DNA of 64,000 nt. Source: Phycisphaerae bacterium. Lineage in GTDB: Bacteria; Planctomycetota; Phycisphaerae; UBA1845; UTPLA1. Below are positions 25,596 through 34,458 of the stretch, one piece after another; the first letter of the stretch is position 1; each line of letters starts with the position of its first letter. The notes under the pieces were generated by a model. That model had not been told where the DNA came from and did no database searches. It saw only the letters and a list, made by a program, of their open reading frames with translations. A program made the translations under genes and the position numbers. The stretch spans positions 1 to 64,000 of the forward strand of contig JAKLKO010000010.1 in the NCBI GenBank assembly GCA_023150615.1, in the 5' to 3' direction.

Positions 25596-26888
25596 TCAAC
25601 CGACGCCCCGCACGATGAGCGTGTCGTTCTGGCCGCCGAAGCCGAACGAGTTGCTGAGGCAGGTTCGGACCTTTCCGGGCCGGGCCTTGTTGGGGATGTA
25701 ATCCAGGTCGCAGTTGGGGTCGCTGTTGGCGTAGTTGATGGTCGGCGGCAGGACACCGTCGCGGATGGCGAGCACACAGGTGATCAGCTCGACCGCGCCG
25801 GCGGCGGCGATCAGGTGTCCCATCATGCTCTTGATGCTGCTGATCGGGACCTTGCGGGCGAACTCGCCGAAGACGGCGCGGATGGCGAGCGTTTCGATCT
25901 TGTCGTTTTCTTCCGTTCCCGTGCCGTGAGCCGAGATGTAGTCGATCTCGTTCGGCGAGACGCGGGCGTCCCGCAGCGCGCCGCGCATGGCGGCGATCGC
26001 GCCGCGACCTTCTTCGTGAATATCCGTGATGCGAAACGCATCCGCCGTCGAGCCGTAACCGAGGATCTCGACGAACATGTGCGCCCCGCGCTTTTTCGCG
26101 TGCTCGTACTCCTCGAGGATGAGCATGCCGGCGCCTTCGCCGAGCACAAAGCCATCGCGCGTGCGATCGAACGGACGAGACGCGGTGACGCACGTGTCGT
26201 TGCGCGTGGACAGCGCCGTGAGACGATTGAAGCCCGTCACGCCGAGCGGATGGATCATGCTGTGGCAGCCGCCCGAGATCATGACGTCGGCGTCGCCGCG
26301 GCGAATGATCTGCGTCGCCTCGCCGATGGCCTGCGTGCTGGCGGCGCAGGCCGTCAGCGTGTTGAACGTCGGCCCCTCGACGCCGAAAAGCTGCGCGATG
26401 TGCGCGGCGGCCATGTTCGGGTCCTGCTCAAGCTCCCGCACGCGGTCGAGGCGCTCATAGGCGACCTCGGCCCAGCGCTGCGCATCGAGCGTGTCCTGCT
26501 CATAGACCCAGCCATTGACGGCAGCGGCCGCGAAATTCTCGAAGTCGAGCGGACCTTCGCCGCCGCCGAGGTAGATGCCGACGCGCGTTCGATCGAGGCC
26601 GTTGGTCTTGCCCAGCGCCGCGCTGTCCCACGCGAGTCGTGCGGCGGCGAGCGCGAAGCCGCTCTGGCGGCTGGCGGTGCGATGGGCGTCGTGGTCCGGG
26701 CCGAGGAACTTCCGCAGGTCGAATCCCTTGACCTCGGCGGAGAATTTCGTGGGGAACTCGTCGGCCTGGAAGATGCTCGTCATCGCCACGCCGCTTTCGC
26801 CGGCCAGCAGCCGCTTCCAGACGGAGTCGATCTCGAACCCCAGGGGCGTAATCCAGCCCATTCCGGTGATGACGACGCGACGATCCAT
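25596..26888 (-). CDS. fabF: Beta-ketoacyl-ACP synthase II
   Basis: A condensing enzyme of fatty-acid elongation. The thiolase-fold triad is visible: active-site Cys in TLTACAASTQAIGEA, His in YISAHGTGTEENDK, and the second His in KSMMGHLIAAAGAVE. The C-terminal glycine motif is SNSFGFGGQNDTLIVRG. Length (430 residues) and start (MDRRVVITGMGWITPLG) are typical of FabF/KAS II. No acyl carrier protein or other fab gene is adjacent, so it could also be a specialised KAS. It converges with metH, 12 bases from its stop, and is divergent from moeA. Confidence 0.9.
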   Translation of the reverse strand: MDRRVVITGMGWITPLGFEIDSVWKRLLAGESGVAMTSIFQADEFPTKFSAEVKGFDLRKFLGPDHDAHRTASRQSGFALAAARLAWDSAALGKTNGLDRTRVGIYLGGGEGPLDFENFAAAAVNGWVYEQDTLDAQRWAEVAYERLDRVRELEQDPNMAAAHIAQLFGVEGPTFNTLTACAASTQAIGEATQIIRRGDADVMISGGCHSMIHPLGVTGFNRLTALSTRNDTCVTASRPFDRTRDGFVLGEGAGMLILEEYEHAKKRGAHMFVEILGYGSTADAFRITDIHEEGRGAIAAMRGALRDARVSPNEIDYISAHGTGTEENDKIETLAIRAVFGEFARKVPISSIKSMMGHLIAAAGAVELITCVLAIRDGVLPPTINYANSDPNCDLDYIPNKARPGKVRTCLSNSFGFGGQNDTLIVRGVG

Positions 26889-27003
26889 GGTTCATCCTCA
26901 GGCCGAGATCGCGTAGTTTAGGCCGAAGCTGCGGCGCCGACAAGCGTATCCGCCCGAGGTGCGTGCTTGACGCGTCAAGGCTCGAATCCCGAGAATCGAC
27001 GGC

Positions 27004-28299
27004 GTGCCGCACGATGACCGCTCGCTGCGAACGATCGAGGAAGCGTGGCGCCTGATCGCGGCCGAGGTCCGCCCGCTTGCCACGGAATCCGTGCCGCTGC
27101 TCCGCGCACACGGCGACGTACTGGCCGAGTCGATCGTCGCCGCGATGGATCTGCCGCCGTTCGATCGCGCGATGATGGATGGCTACGCGGTCCATGCGGC
27201 GGACGTGGCGGCGGCGCCGTGCGAGCTGCACATCGCCGGAGATGCGCCGGCCGGGGCGGTCGTCGAACAGGCCGTGCAGCCCGGGGCCTGCCTGCGGATC
27301 AACACCGGGGCGCCGATGCCGCCGGGGACGGATGCCGTCGTGCCGGTGGAATGGACCGCGCCGGGATCCGCGGCCGATCACGTGCGGGTAGAACGCAGCA
27401 TTACGGTCGGCAGGCATGTTGCGCGGCGCGGCGAAAACCGGCGCTGCGGACAGGTCGTTCTGGCCGCGGGGACACGGCTGCACGCAGCCCAGATCGCGGC
27501 CGCCGCGACCACCAACGTTGAGACCGTCACCGTCCATCGCCGCCCGCGCGTCGCCATCGTCTCGACGGGCGACGAGGTGGTGGAACTCGGCTCGGCGCTG
27601 CGACCCGGTCAGATCATCGACAGCAACGGACCCATGCTCGTCGCCCTGACGCGCGAAGCGGGCGGGCGCATTTTCACGGACGATGATTCGCAGCCGCGCG
27701 GCTGGACGCACGTCCGCGATGAGGCGGAGTTGCTCCGCGAAGCGCTCATCCGTGCGTTGCGCGCCGACGTTGTCATCGCCGTCGGCGGCATGTCGAAGGG
27801 AACGCTCGATCTGGTGCCCGACGCGTTCGAACGGCTGGGCGCGCGATGGGTCTTTCACGGTGTTGCGATGCGGCCGGGAAAGCCGGTGGCGTACGGCGTC
27901 GGTCCCGACGGGCAGCATATCTTCGGCCTGCCGGGCAATCCGGTCAGCAGCCTCGTGTGCTTCGTGCTGTTCGTGCAAATGGTCATCGACGGGCTGCAGG
28001 GCCTGCCGGCCACGCCGCCGGAGCGAATCTTGGCCACGGCCGCCGAACCGTTCCTGCCGGTGCGCGATCCGCGGCCCGCGTACGTTCCCGCGCGGCTGGA
28101 TTTCAGGTCGCCCGGACGGCAGACGATCCGGCCCGTTCCGTGGCGCGGATCGGGCGATCCGATCGGTGCGGGCCGTGCGAACGCGCTGGCGCATCAACCG
28201 AAAGGCGACGTCGAGATTCCGGTCGGCACGCTCCTCGAGGCAATCCCGCTCGCCGGCGCGTTCGATCCGGTGGGCGACGATCGCACTCCGACCGGATAA
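27004..28299 (+). CDS. moeA: Molybdopterin molybdotransferase MoeA
   Basis: It inserts molybdate into molybdopterin, the last step of molybdenum cofactor synthesis. Four-domain MoeA features are clear: LPPFDRAMMDGYAVHAADV near residue 50, RINTGAPMPPGTDAVVPVEW, the MPT-binding domain with IVSTGDEVVELG, IDSNGPMLVALTREAG and AVGGMSKGTLDLV, then HIFGLPGNPVSSLVCF. The 431 residues match the family. The start is a GTG at 27004 in the 115-base gap opposite fabF. No other moa/moe or molybdoenzyme gene is in the window. It ends 46 bases before lnt on the same strand. Confidence 0.92.
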   Translation: MPHDDRSLRTIEEAWRLIAAEVRPLATESVPLLRAHGDVLAESIVAAMDLPPFDRAMMDGYAVHAADVAAAPCELHIAGDAPAGAVVEQAVQPGACLRINTGAPMPPGTDAVVPVEWTAPGSAADHVRVERSITVGRHVARRGENRRCGQVVLAAGTRLHAAQIAAAATTNVETVTVHRRPRVAIVSTGDEVVELGSALRPGQIIDSNGPMLVALTREAGGRIFTDDDSQPRGWTHVRDEAELLREALIRALRADVVIAVGGMSKGTLDLVPDAFERLGARWVFHGVAMRPGKPVAYGVGPDGQHIFGLPGNPVSSLVCFVLFVQMVIDGLQGLPATPPERILATAAEPFLPVRDPRPAYVPARLDFRSPGRQTIRPVPWRGSGDPIGAGRANALAHQPKGDVEIPVGTLLEAIPLAGAFDPVGDDRTPTG

Positions 28300-28345
28300 A
28301 CTCCCTCGCATCGCCGTTCGCGCCGCGGCGAGTGGAAGGATCCGA

Positions 28346-31300
28346 ATGCCAGCGTCGAGTCGGCCGCCCCCAGCCCGGAGTGCTCCTGCCCCGTCGATGC
28401 CGGAGGCCGCGCCGCCTCCGGCCGGCCTGCGCTATCGCGCGCCGGCCCGGCTCATCGGCGGGCAGTTCCAGATCGAGTCGAACGCGCCGGTGGCGATCCT
28501 GGCGTCGGTTTCGCTCGTTCTGTGCATCCTGATCTTCCCGCCGGTGAACTGGTGGCTGCTCGCCTACGTGTGCCTGACGCCGTGGCTGGTATTCGTCTGC
28601 ACCAGCGACCGGCCGAAGCGGGTGTACGTTGCGAGCTACGCGCTGGGCGTGGGCTTTTTCCTCATCAACGTGCACTGGATGGCGCCGGTCACGCTCCCGG
28701 GCTATGTCGCCCTGGCCGTGTTCTTCGGCCTGAGTTTCCCGATTGCGGCGTGGCCGCTGCGCCATATGTTCCGGCGTCACGGGGCGTCGATGGCGATCGC
28801 GCTGCCGATCGTGTGGACGGCGGTCGAGTTCATTCGCTCACAGACCCTGATCGGCTTCCCGTGGTTCCTGCTGGCGCACAGCCAGTATCGCGTCATTCCG
28901 ATCATCCAGATCTCCGACCTGATCGGCGCCTACGGCGTCAGCTTCGTCATCGCGATGGTCAACGGCTGGATCACGGACCTGCTCATTCAGCCGATCCTGA
29001 TCTGGCGGCGCGAACAGCCGGAGCGTACGACGCGGCTGCCGATTGGCTCGTTCGCGGTCGTGGCGGTCGTGACGGGCACGCTTGTGTACGGCGGCATGAC
29101 GCGGCTGCCGACGACGGACGAGTCGGCAACGACGGGACCGGCGTCGGGCGAAGTCGGCGGTACGAACGGTCCGCGGATCGTGGTGCTCCAGCACGATTTC
29201 CCGATGTTCGTCGATCTGGCGCGGCTCAATCAGACGCCGCCGACGGACATCTATCACGCGTACATGGAACTGGTGAAGCAGGTCGTGCCGCTGCGCCCCG
29301 ACCTGATCGTGCTGCCCGAGACCGCCTGGCCGGGCTACATGAACAAGGAGTTTCTCGAAGCGGACGCGAGTTATCTCGAGGCGCTGCGGGCGAAGGAGTT
29401 TCCGCGGTCGACGATCGCCGACGTCACCGGCTATCGCGACTGGTGCCGGCAGACGCTGGAGACGCTCCGCGCGGCAGGTCGCGAGGCGGGTGCGACGATC
29501 GTCACCGGCGCGGCCAGCATCGAGTGGAAGCCGACGGAGATCCCGCCGCGGGTGGAGCGCTACAACTCGGCCTTCCGCATCCCGCCCGATCCGGCCGATC
29601 CGATCCTGCGCTACGACAAGGTCCACGTCGTGCTGTTCGGCGAGTTCGTGCCGTTCCGCTACGGGCGTTTTCACGCGCTGTACGAGTGGCTGAACTCGAT
29701 CACGCCGTGGGGCGCGGGCGGACTCGAATACTCGCTGACGGCCGGCGACGAGTTCGTCCCGTTCGAGTTCGCCGCCCAGTCGCTGGGCGGGAAGCGCTTC
29801 CGCGCCGGCGCGCCGATCTGCTACGAGGATACCGTGCCGTACGTCGCCCGGAGCTTCGCCGAACCGCACGGCCGGTCGGCCGATCGCGGAGAGGAAAAGA
29901 AGCGGGTCGACGTGCTGCTGAACATCAGCAACGACGGCTGGTTCATGCACTCCTCGCAACTGGAGCAGCACCTGGCATCGTCGGTCTTTCGCGCGGTCGA
30001 GCACCGCGTCAGCGTCGCCCGCGCGGTGAACACCGGCGCGAGCGCGATCATCGATCCGGACGGCACGATCCGGCGGCGCGTGACGCTCCGCCCGCAGCAG
30101 CGGGAAGCGCTGAAACAGGTCGAAGAGTCGGTGCGTCGACTGCTCGCGATCGCGGAGGCGCCGCGCAAACACACGACGCGCCAGTTGCTGCACGACGAGC
30201 TGATGATGCTGCGGAAGGCGGTGGAAAGCGCTGGTCCGGAATTTTCCGTACTCACCCGGCGCATCTCGCGCCAGATCGATCGACTCGACATGGCGCGGCC
30301 CGCAGTCGTGGGCGCTGCCGACCCGGCGGAGGATCTCCCGGAATCGCTCCGTGCCGAGATGGAAACCGTGCAGCGCTGGCGCGAGCGGCCGGATACCGCG
30401 CCGGGATTCGCGATCGATTCGGTCCATATCGATCCGCGCAGCACGATCTACACGCGCTGGGGCGACTGGTTTGCGACCGGGTGCGCGCTCGTCATGGTCG
30501 CGATGTGGCTCGATTGGTTCATGCATCGACTCCGCGACCGGGCGCGGCGTCCGGCCGGCCGGGCAACAGTCGCGGCGGCGATGCTCGGGCCGCCGTTGCT
30601 GCTGCTTTCGGGCGGCTGCTCGCAGTGGACCTATCGCGAGCCGACGCTGGCCGAAACACAGCAGCTCGAACGGCGGGCCTTCTTCGCCCTCGTGAGTGCC
30701 GCGGGCGACGAGCAGCCCCTGCACCGGATGCACGCGATCGAAGCGCTGCAACACGTTGCGCCCAGCGAAGGAATATTGCAGATCCGCGCCGGCCTGCGCG
30801 ACCCGCAGCCGGCCGTGCGGTTCGCGGCGCTGATGGCGCTCGGCACGCTTCGCGACATGGAGTCGGTCGAACCGATCCGGATGCTGGCTGAAGACCCCGA
30901 TGCCAACGTGCGCGTGGCGGCCATCTACGCGATGCACCGTCTCGGTGATTTCAGCCGGACGTCGGAGCTCGCATCGCTGCTGCTGAACAATCCGCAGGCG
31001 GGCGTACGCGCGAACGCGGCACTCGCGATCGGCATGCTGAGCGAGAAGAAGTCGATGAAGTTGCTGACCCGCGCCAAGCGCGACAAGGACGAATCGGTTC
31101 GGTTGCAGGTGCTCGAGGCGATGGTGATGCTGGGGGACGAAAAGTCCACCCGCGACCTGCTCTTCTACGGCCACAGCGGCGTCGGGCAGAAGATGGTCGA
31201 GGCGCTCATGACGCTCGGGACCGTCCGCGCCGCCATGGCGCGTGAGCTGTTCGGCTACCGATTCAACGAAGGTCCGTACGAGGAGGTCCGCCTCGCCGCG

Positions 31301-31612
31301 GCGCGCGGACTTGGGCGACTCGGCGACCCGCGCGGTTTCGAGTTCGCCGTCGAGCAACTGGCGTTTCGGTCCAGCCATCGTGACGACGACATCGACCCGC
31401 CCGAACAGCACGAGGCCCGCGTGCGCACGCTCGCGGCCGCCGCGCTGGAAGCAATCGGCGACCGACGCGCGCTGCGGCCGCTCCAGCACCTCCTGGACGA
31501 CGCGCGCCAGCCGCTGGCCGTGCGCCTCGCGGCGGCCCGCGCGATCTGCGCCATCGCGCGCGGGGACCGGGAGTCGCCCGACTTTGAACCGGCCGCCGCG
31601 GCGCGGAGTTGA
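28346..31612 (+). CDS. lnt: Apolipoprotein N-acyltransferase fused to HEAT repeats, 1088 aa
   Basis: The N-terminal ~730 residues are Lnt, which N-acylates lipoproteins in the inner membrane. They contain about six membrane helices (about 35-250) and then a nitrilase-fold domain with the Glu-Lys-Cys triad in IVLPETAWPGYM (about 323), RYDKVHVVLFGEFVPF (about 423) and GAPICYEDTVP (about 491). A last helix ends near 728. The frame continues without a stop through MLGPPLLLLSGGCSQW (746-761), which looks like a lipoprotein signal, into HEAT repeats (about 770-1085; LRDPQPAVRFAALMALGTL, LAEDPDANVRVAAIYAMHRLG). The ATG at 28346 has GGAAGGA six bases upstream. I see no internal ribosome site, so I call one fused protein. 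An alternative is that a stop between two genes was lost. Confidence 0.8.
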   Translation: MPASSRPPPARSAPAPSMPEAAPPPAGLRYRAPARLIGGQFQIESNAPVAILASVSLVLCILIFPPVNWWLLAYVCLTPWLVFVCTSDRPKRVYVASYALGVGFFLINVHWMAPVTLPGYVALAVFFGLSFPIAAWPLRHMFRRHGASMAIALPIVWTAVEFIRSQTLIGFPWFLLAHSQYRVIPIIQISDLIGAYGVSFVIAMVNGWITDLLIQPILIWRREQPERTTRLPIGSFAVVAVVTGTLVYGGMTRLPTTDESATTGPASGEVGGTNGPRIVVLQHDFPMFVDLARLNQTPPTDIYHAYMELVKQVVPLRPDLIVLPETAWPGYMNKEFLEADASYLEALRAKEFPRSTIADVTGYRDWCRQTLETLRAAGREAGATIVTGAASIEWKPTEIPPRVERYNSAFRIPPDPADPILRYDKVHVVLFGEFVPFRYGRFHALYEWLNSITPWGAGGLEYSLTAGDEFVPFEFAAQSLGGKRFRAGAPICYEDTVPYVARSFAEPHGRSADRGEEKKRVDVLLNISNDGWFMHSSQLEQHLASSVFRAVEHRVSVARAVNTGASAIIDPDGTIRRRVTLRPQQREALKQVEESVRRLLAIAEAPRKHTTRQLLHDELMMLRKAVESAGPEFSVLTRRISRQIDRLDMARPAVVGAADPAEDLPESLRAEMETVQRWRERPDTAPGFAIDSVHIDPRSTIYTRWGDWFATGCALVMVAMWLDWFMHRLRDRARRPAGRATVAAAMLGPPLLLLSGGCSQWTYREPTLAETQQLERRAFFALVSAAGDEQPLHRMHAIEALQHVAPSEGILQIRAGLRDPQPAVRFAALMALGTLRDMESVEPIRMLAEDPDANVRVAAIYAMHRLGDFSRTSELASLLLNNPQAGVRANAALAIGMLSEKKSMKLLTRAKRDKDESVRLQVLEAMVMLGDEKSTRDLLFYGHSGVGQKMVEALMTLGTVRAAMARELFGYRFNEGPYEEVRLAAARGLGRLGDPRGFEFAVEQLAFRSSHRDDDIDPPEQHEARVRTLAAAALEAIGDRRALRPLQHLLDDARQPLAVRLAAARAICAIARGDRESPDFEPAAAARS

Positions 31613-31640
31613 TCGCCGCGACTCAGCGCGAACTGCCCGC

Positions 31641-32171
31641 ATGAACTGGATCGCGTTCTGCATCACGGCCGCCGTCACGATCGTTCTCCAGACGACGCTC
31701 ATGGGGTTTCTGGAGCTGCGCTACATCCGGCCGGACCTGGTCGCGCTGGTGGCCGTGTTCTATGTACTGCACGCGCGGCGAGGCGATGCGCTGCTGGTGG
31801 GGTGGATGCTCGGATTCCTGGTCGATCTGTGCGGGCTGAGTTTCTCGGTCCGCGCGAACGTGGGCGTCGGGGCGCTGACCTACGGCGTCGCGACGCTGAT
31901 CACGCTCGGCCTGCGCGAGCTGACGTTCCGGGATCACCTGCTGAGCTTCATCGTCTTCTCGCTGCTCTGGACGTTTCTGACGCACGTTCTCATCGGCGGC
32001 GCAGTCGCGTGGTTCGCCGAGAACGGACCGCGGCTGCGCGAGGTCGTCGCCGTGGCGCTCTATACCGCGGCGTACACGGCGGCGGTCGGACCGTACGCGC
32101 TGTGGGTCCTGCGGCGCGTGCGCAACGCGCTGGGCCTCGGGCTGGTGCGGACGTATCGCGTTCGAGGCTAG
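31641..32171 (+). CDS. mreD: Rod shape-determining protein MreD
   Basis: A 176-residue polytopic inner-membrane protein of the elongasome, with about five hydrophobic segments. The start MNWIAFCITAAVTIVLQTTL, the loop RYIRPDLVALVAVFYVLHARR and GFLVDLCGLSFSVRANVGVGA are the usual MreD landmarks; the Asp after LV and the small-residue run are conserved features. The ATG at 31641 was chosen because the longer frame upstream is a shadow of the HEAT-repeat coding sequence. It lies 28 bases after lnt and 94 bases before the PBP2 gene, followed by rodA. This matches the classical mreD-mrdA-mrdB order, with mreC missing from the front. Confidence 0.82.
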   Translation: MNWIAFCITAAVTIVLQTTLMGFLELRYIRPDLVALVAVFYVLHARRGDALLVGWMLGFLVDLCGLSFSVRANVGVGALTYGVATLITLGLRELTFRDHLLSFIVFSLLWTFLTHVLIGGAVAWFAENGPRLREVVAVALYTAAYTAAVGPYALWVLRRVRNALGLGLVRTYRVRG

Positions 32172-32265
32172 GACGCCGGCGCAATCTGCTTGCTACGATG
32201 AATGGCACCGCGCCCCGTGATCGGGCTTTGACGCGATCGCGCGGCGATAGTCCAATGAGATTCGC

Positions 32266-34458
32266 ATGTTTGAACGGCGGCTGCGCCTACTTCTGTCTTT
32301 TTCCGTCGTCGTCGCGGCCGTGCTCGGAGCGCGCCTGTTTCAGCTCCAGGTGCTGTACGGCGCGTACTACGACCGGCTTTCCGAGGCGGCGCTCGAGCGC
32401 CCGCCCGAAACGCTGCGGCCCGTCCGTGGCCGTATCCTCGACCGCGCCGGCCGCGTCCTGGCGGGAGACGATCCGGCGCATGACGTCAGCGTTCACTACG
32501 GCGTCCTGAGCATGGACCGCGCGTATCTCGCCCGACTCGAACAGCACGCACGGCGCGAGCCGGCGCTGCGCGGGCTGTCGCGCGATGAGGCGATTCGCGT
32601 GTCGCGCGAGATCGTGCGCGACCGGATCGCGGACCTGTGGCGGCGTCTGTCGATCGCCTCCGGGTTGACGATGGGCGAGCTTCGCGAGCGCCGCGACTCG
32701 ATCTGCCGCCGGATCGAGATGCTGCGCCGCTATCTCTACAACGCGCGCGGCGACCGGGGCGCCGAGGAGTCGCCCGACGCGCTCCGTCTTGCGGAAGACG
32801 AGATGTTCCATCCCGTGCTGCGCGACGTCTCGCCCGACGTGCGGACGCGGATCGAAGTCGAGCTGGGCAGTATGCCGTTCGTCCGCGTCGAGTCCGCGGT
32901 TCGTCGCGTCGTGCAGGCCCCGCCCGAGCTGAGCCACTTCATCGGCCGCATCGGTGAATTGTACGGCGACAAGATCGAAAACGATCCGTTCCGCGATGAT
33001 CCGCGGCGGCGCTACCTGCCGGGGGAGAAGGTCGGCATCAGCGGCGTCGAGCGGCTGGGCGAGGCCAGCCTGCGCGGCGCACGCGGCACGCGTCAGCGCG
33101 ATCGCGACGGCCGCGTCCTGCTGTTCGAGGCGCCGGAGGATGGCCGGGACGTTCGCCTGACGATCGACTGCGAGCTGCAGGCCCGCATCGCGCGCGTGCT
33201 GGAAGAAGCCGTCGCCGCGAATCCGCCGTCGACCGGCGCGGCGTGTGCGATCATCGACGTGCCGACGCGCGAGGTCCTCGCGCTGGTTAGCGTGCCCTCC
33301 TACGATTGTGCCGCGACGGTCGAGCAGTTCCGGCAGTGGCGCGACGATACCCGGAATGCCCCGCTGCTCTTCCGCGCCGCGGGCGTGCCCTATCCGCCCG
33401 GATCGATCATGAAACCCGCGGCGATGCTCGCCGCGCTGTCGGGGGGCGTCGCGACCGCATCGACCGTCATCGACTGCCAGGGCCAGCTCCTGCCCGGCGT
33501 CGATGCATGGCACTGCTGGACGCACTGGCGCCAACTCCCGCCGCACGGCCCGCTGGATGCGGAGCAGGCGCTACAGCACAGTTGCAACATCTACCTTTAC
33601 ACGATCGGGCAGAAGCTTGGCGCCGCGCGGCTCACCGACTTCTACCGGCGCATCCTCTATGGCCCGGCGACCGCGCGACACGGCGCTGGCCTGCCGGAGG
33701 AGTCCTCGGGGCGCATTCCGACCGATCGCTGGATGGCGAGTCGTCGCGGATTCGGCTTTCAGGTCGGCGACGGCCGCAACTACGCGCTCGGGCAGGGCGA
33801 GATCCTCGTGACGCCGCTGCTGGCGGCCAACCTGTTCGCCACGATCGCCGACGGCGCGTACCGCGACCCGACGCTGCTTGTGAACGACCCGCGACCGCGC
33901 CCGGCGACGGCGATCGCGGGCGTTCGTTCCGCGGACTGGGCGACGGTCCGAAACGGGCTCTATCGTTGCGCGAACGAGCCCGGCGGAACGGCATTCGCCG
34001 GCGCGCACATGGACGAACTGGTGATCTGCGGCAAGACGGGCAGCGCGCAGAGCGTCGCGCGGATCGCCGCGGCGCGCTATCGCTTCCGGCTCGACGAGGG
34101 GGGCGAGAAGTCCGTCGTCGCGCCGACGGTCGAGGCAGCGCGCGAACGACTCGGACTTCCCGAGCGCGCCGTGCCGATCGAGCGCGCGATTGTGTCGCGT
34201 TGGCCGCCGCCCCTTGAAGGCAAGACCGAGCCACAGACGCACGCCTGGTTCGCCTGCTTTGCGCCGCGCGAAGACCCGCGAATCGCGCTCGCCCTGGTGA
34301 TCGAATACGGCGGCAGCGGCGGAAAGGTCGCCGCCCCCGTCGGCCGGCAGGTGCTCGAAACCCTGCTGGAGCACGCGGGAGGGATCCTGACGCGCGACGC
34401 GGCCTATGCGCCCGGACCGCAAACACCACCGCGACCGCGACTTGAGGACACCGAGTGA
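32266..34458 (+). CDS. mrdA: Penicillin-binding protein 2, elongasome transpeptidase
   Basis: It cross-links peptidoglycan during side-wall elongation and works with RodA. One membrane helix near the N-terminus (about residues 7-27) is followed by the class B dimerisation domain, opening with the family's GRILDRAGRVLAGDD. The transpeptidase domain holds SxxK in PPGSIMKPAAMLAAL (Ser active site), SxN in QHSCNIYLYTIGQKLG, and KTG in VICGKTGSAQSV. The length of 730 residues is slightly above the 630-650 of proteobacterial PBP2. The extra length includes an insert at about 120-200 and a stretch between KTG and the end. The stop overlaps the rodA GTG as GTGA. Confidence 0.9.
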   Translation: MFERRLRLLLSFSVVVAAVLGARLFQLQVLYGAYYDRLSEAALERPPETLRPVRGRILDRAGRVLAGDDPAHDVSVHYGVLSMDRAYLARLEQHARREPALRGLSRDEAIRVSREIVRDRIADLWRRLSIASGLTMGELRERRDSICRRIEMLRRYLYNARGDRGAEESPDALRLAEDEMFHPVLRDVSPDVRTRIEVELGSMPFVRVESAVRRVVQAPPELSHFIGRIGELYGDKIENDPFRDDPRRRYLPGEKVGISGVERLGEASLRGARGTRQRDRDGRVLLFEAPEDGRDVRLTIDCELQARIARVLEEAVAANPPSTGAACAIIDVPTREVLALVSVPSYDCAATVEQFRQWRDDTRNAPLLFRAAGVPYPPGSIMKPAAMLAALSGGVATASTVIDCQGQLLPGVDAWHCWTHWRQLPPHGPLDAEQALQHSCNIYLYTIGQKLGAARLTDFYRRILYGPATARHGAGLPEESSGRIPTDRWMASRRGFGFQVGDGRNYALGQGEILVTPLLAANLFATIADGAYRDPTLLVNDPRPRPATAIAGVRSADWATVRNGLYRCANEPGGTAFAGAHMDELVICGKTGSAQSVARIAAARYRFRLDEGGEKSVVAPTVEAARERLGLPERAVPIERAIVSRWPPPLEGKTEPQTHAWFACFAPREDPRIALALVIEYGGSGGKVAAPVGRQVLETLLEHAGGILTRDAAYAPGPQTPPRPRLEDTE

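Noticed and set aside
30581-31612. HEAT-repeat lipoprotein as a separate gene starting at ATG 30581
   Set aside because: No ribosome site upstream and the lipobox is poor (SGGC); kept as part of the Lnt fusion, with the alternative noted there.
28838-31702. Minus-strand open frame of 954 codons opposite lnt-HEAT
   Set aside because: Antisense shadow, Arg/His-rich; the plus-strand frame has catalytic motifs and HEAT repeats.
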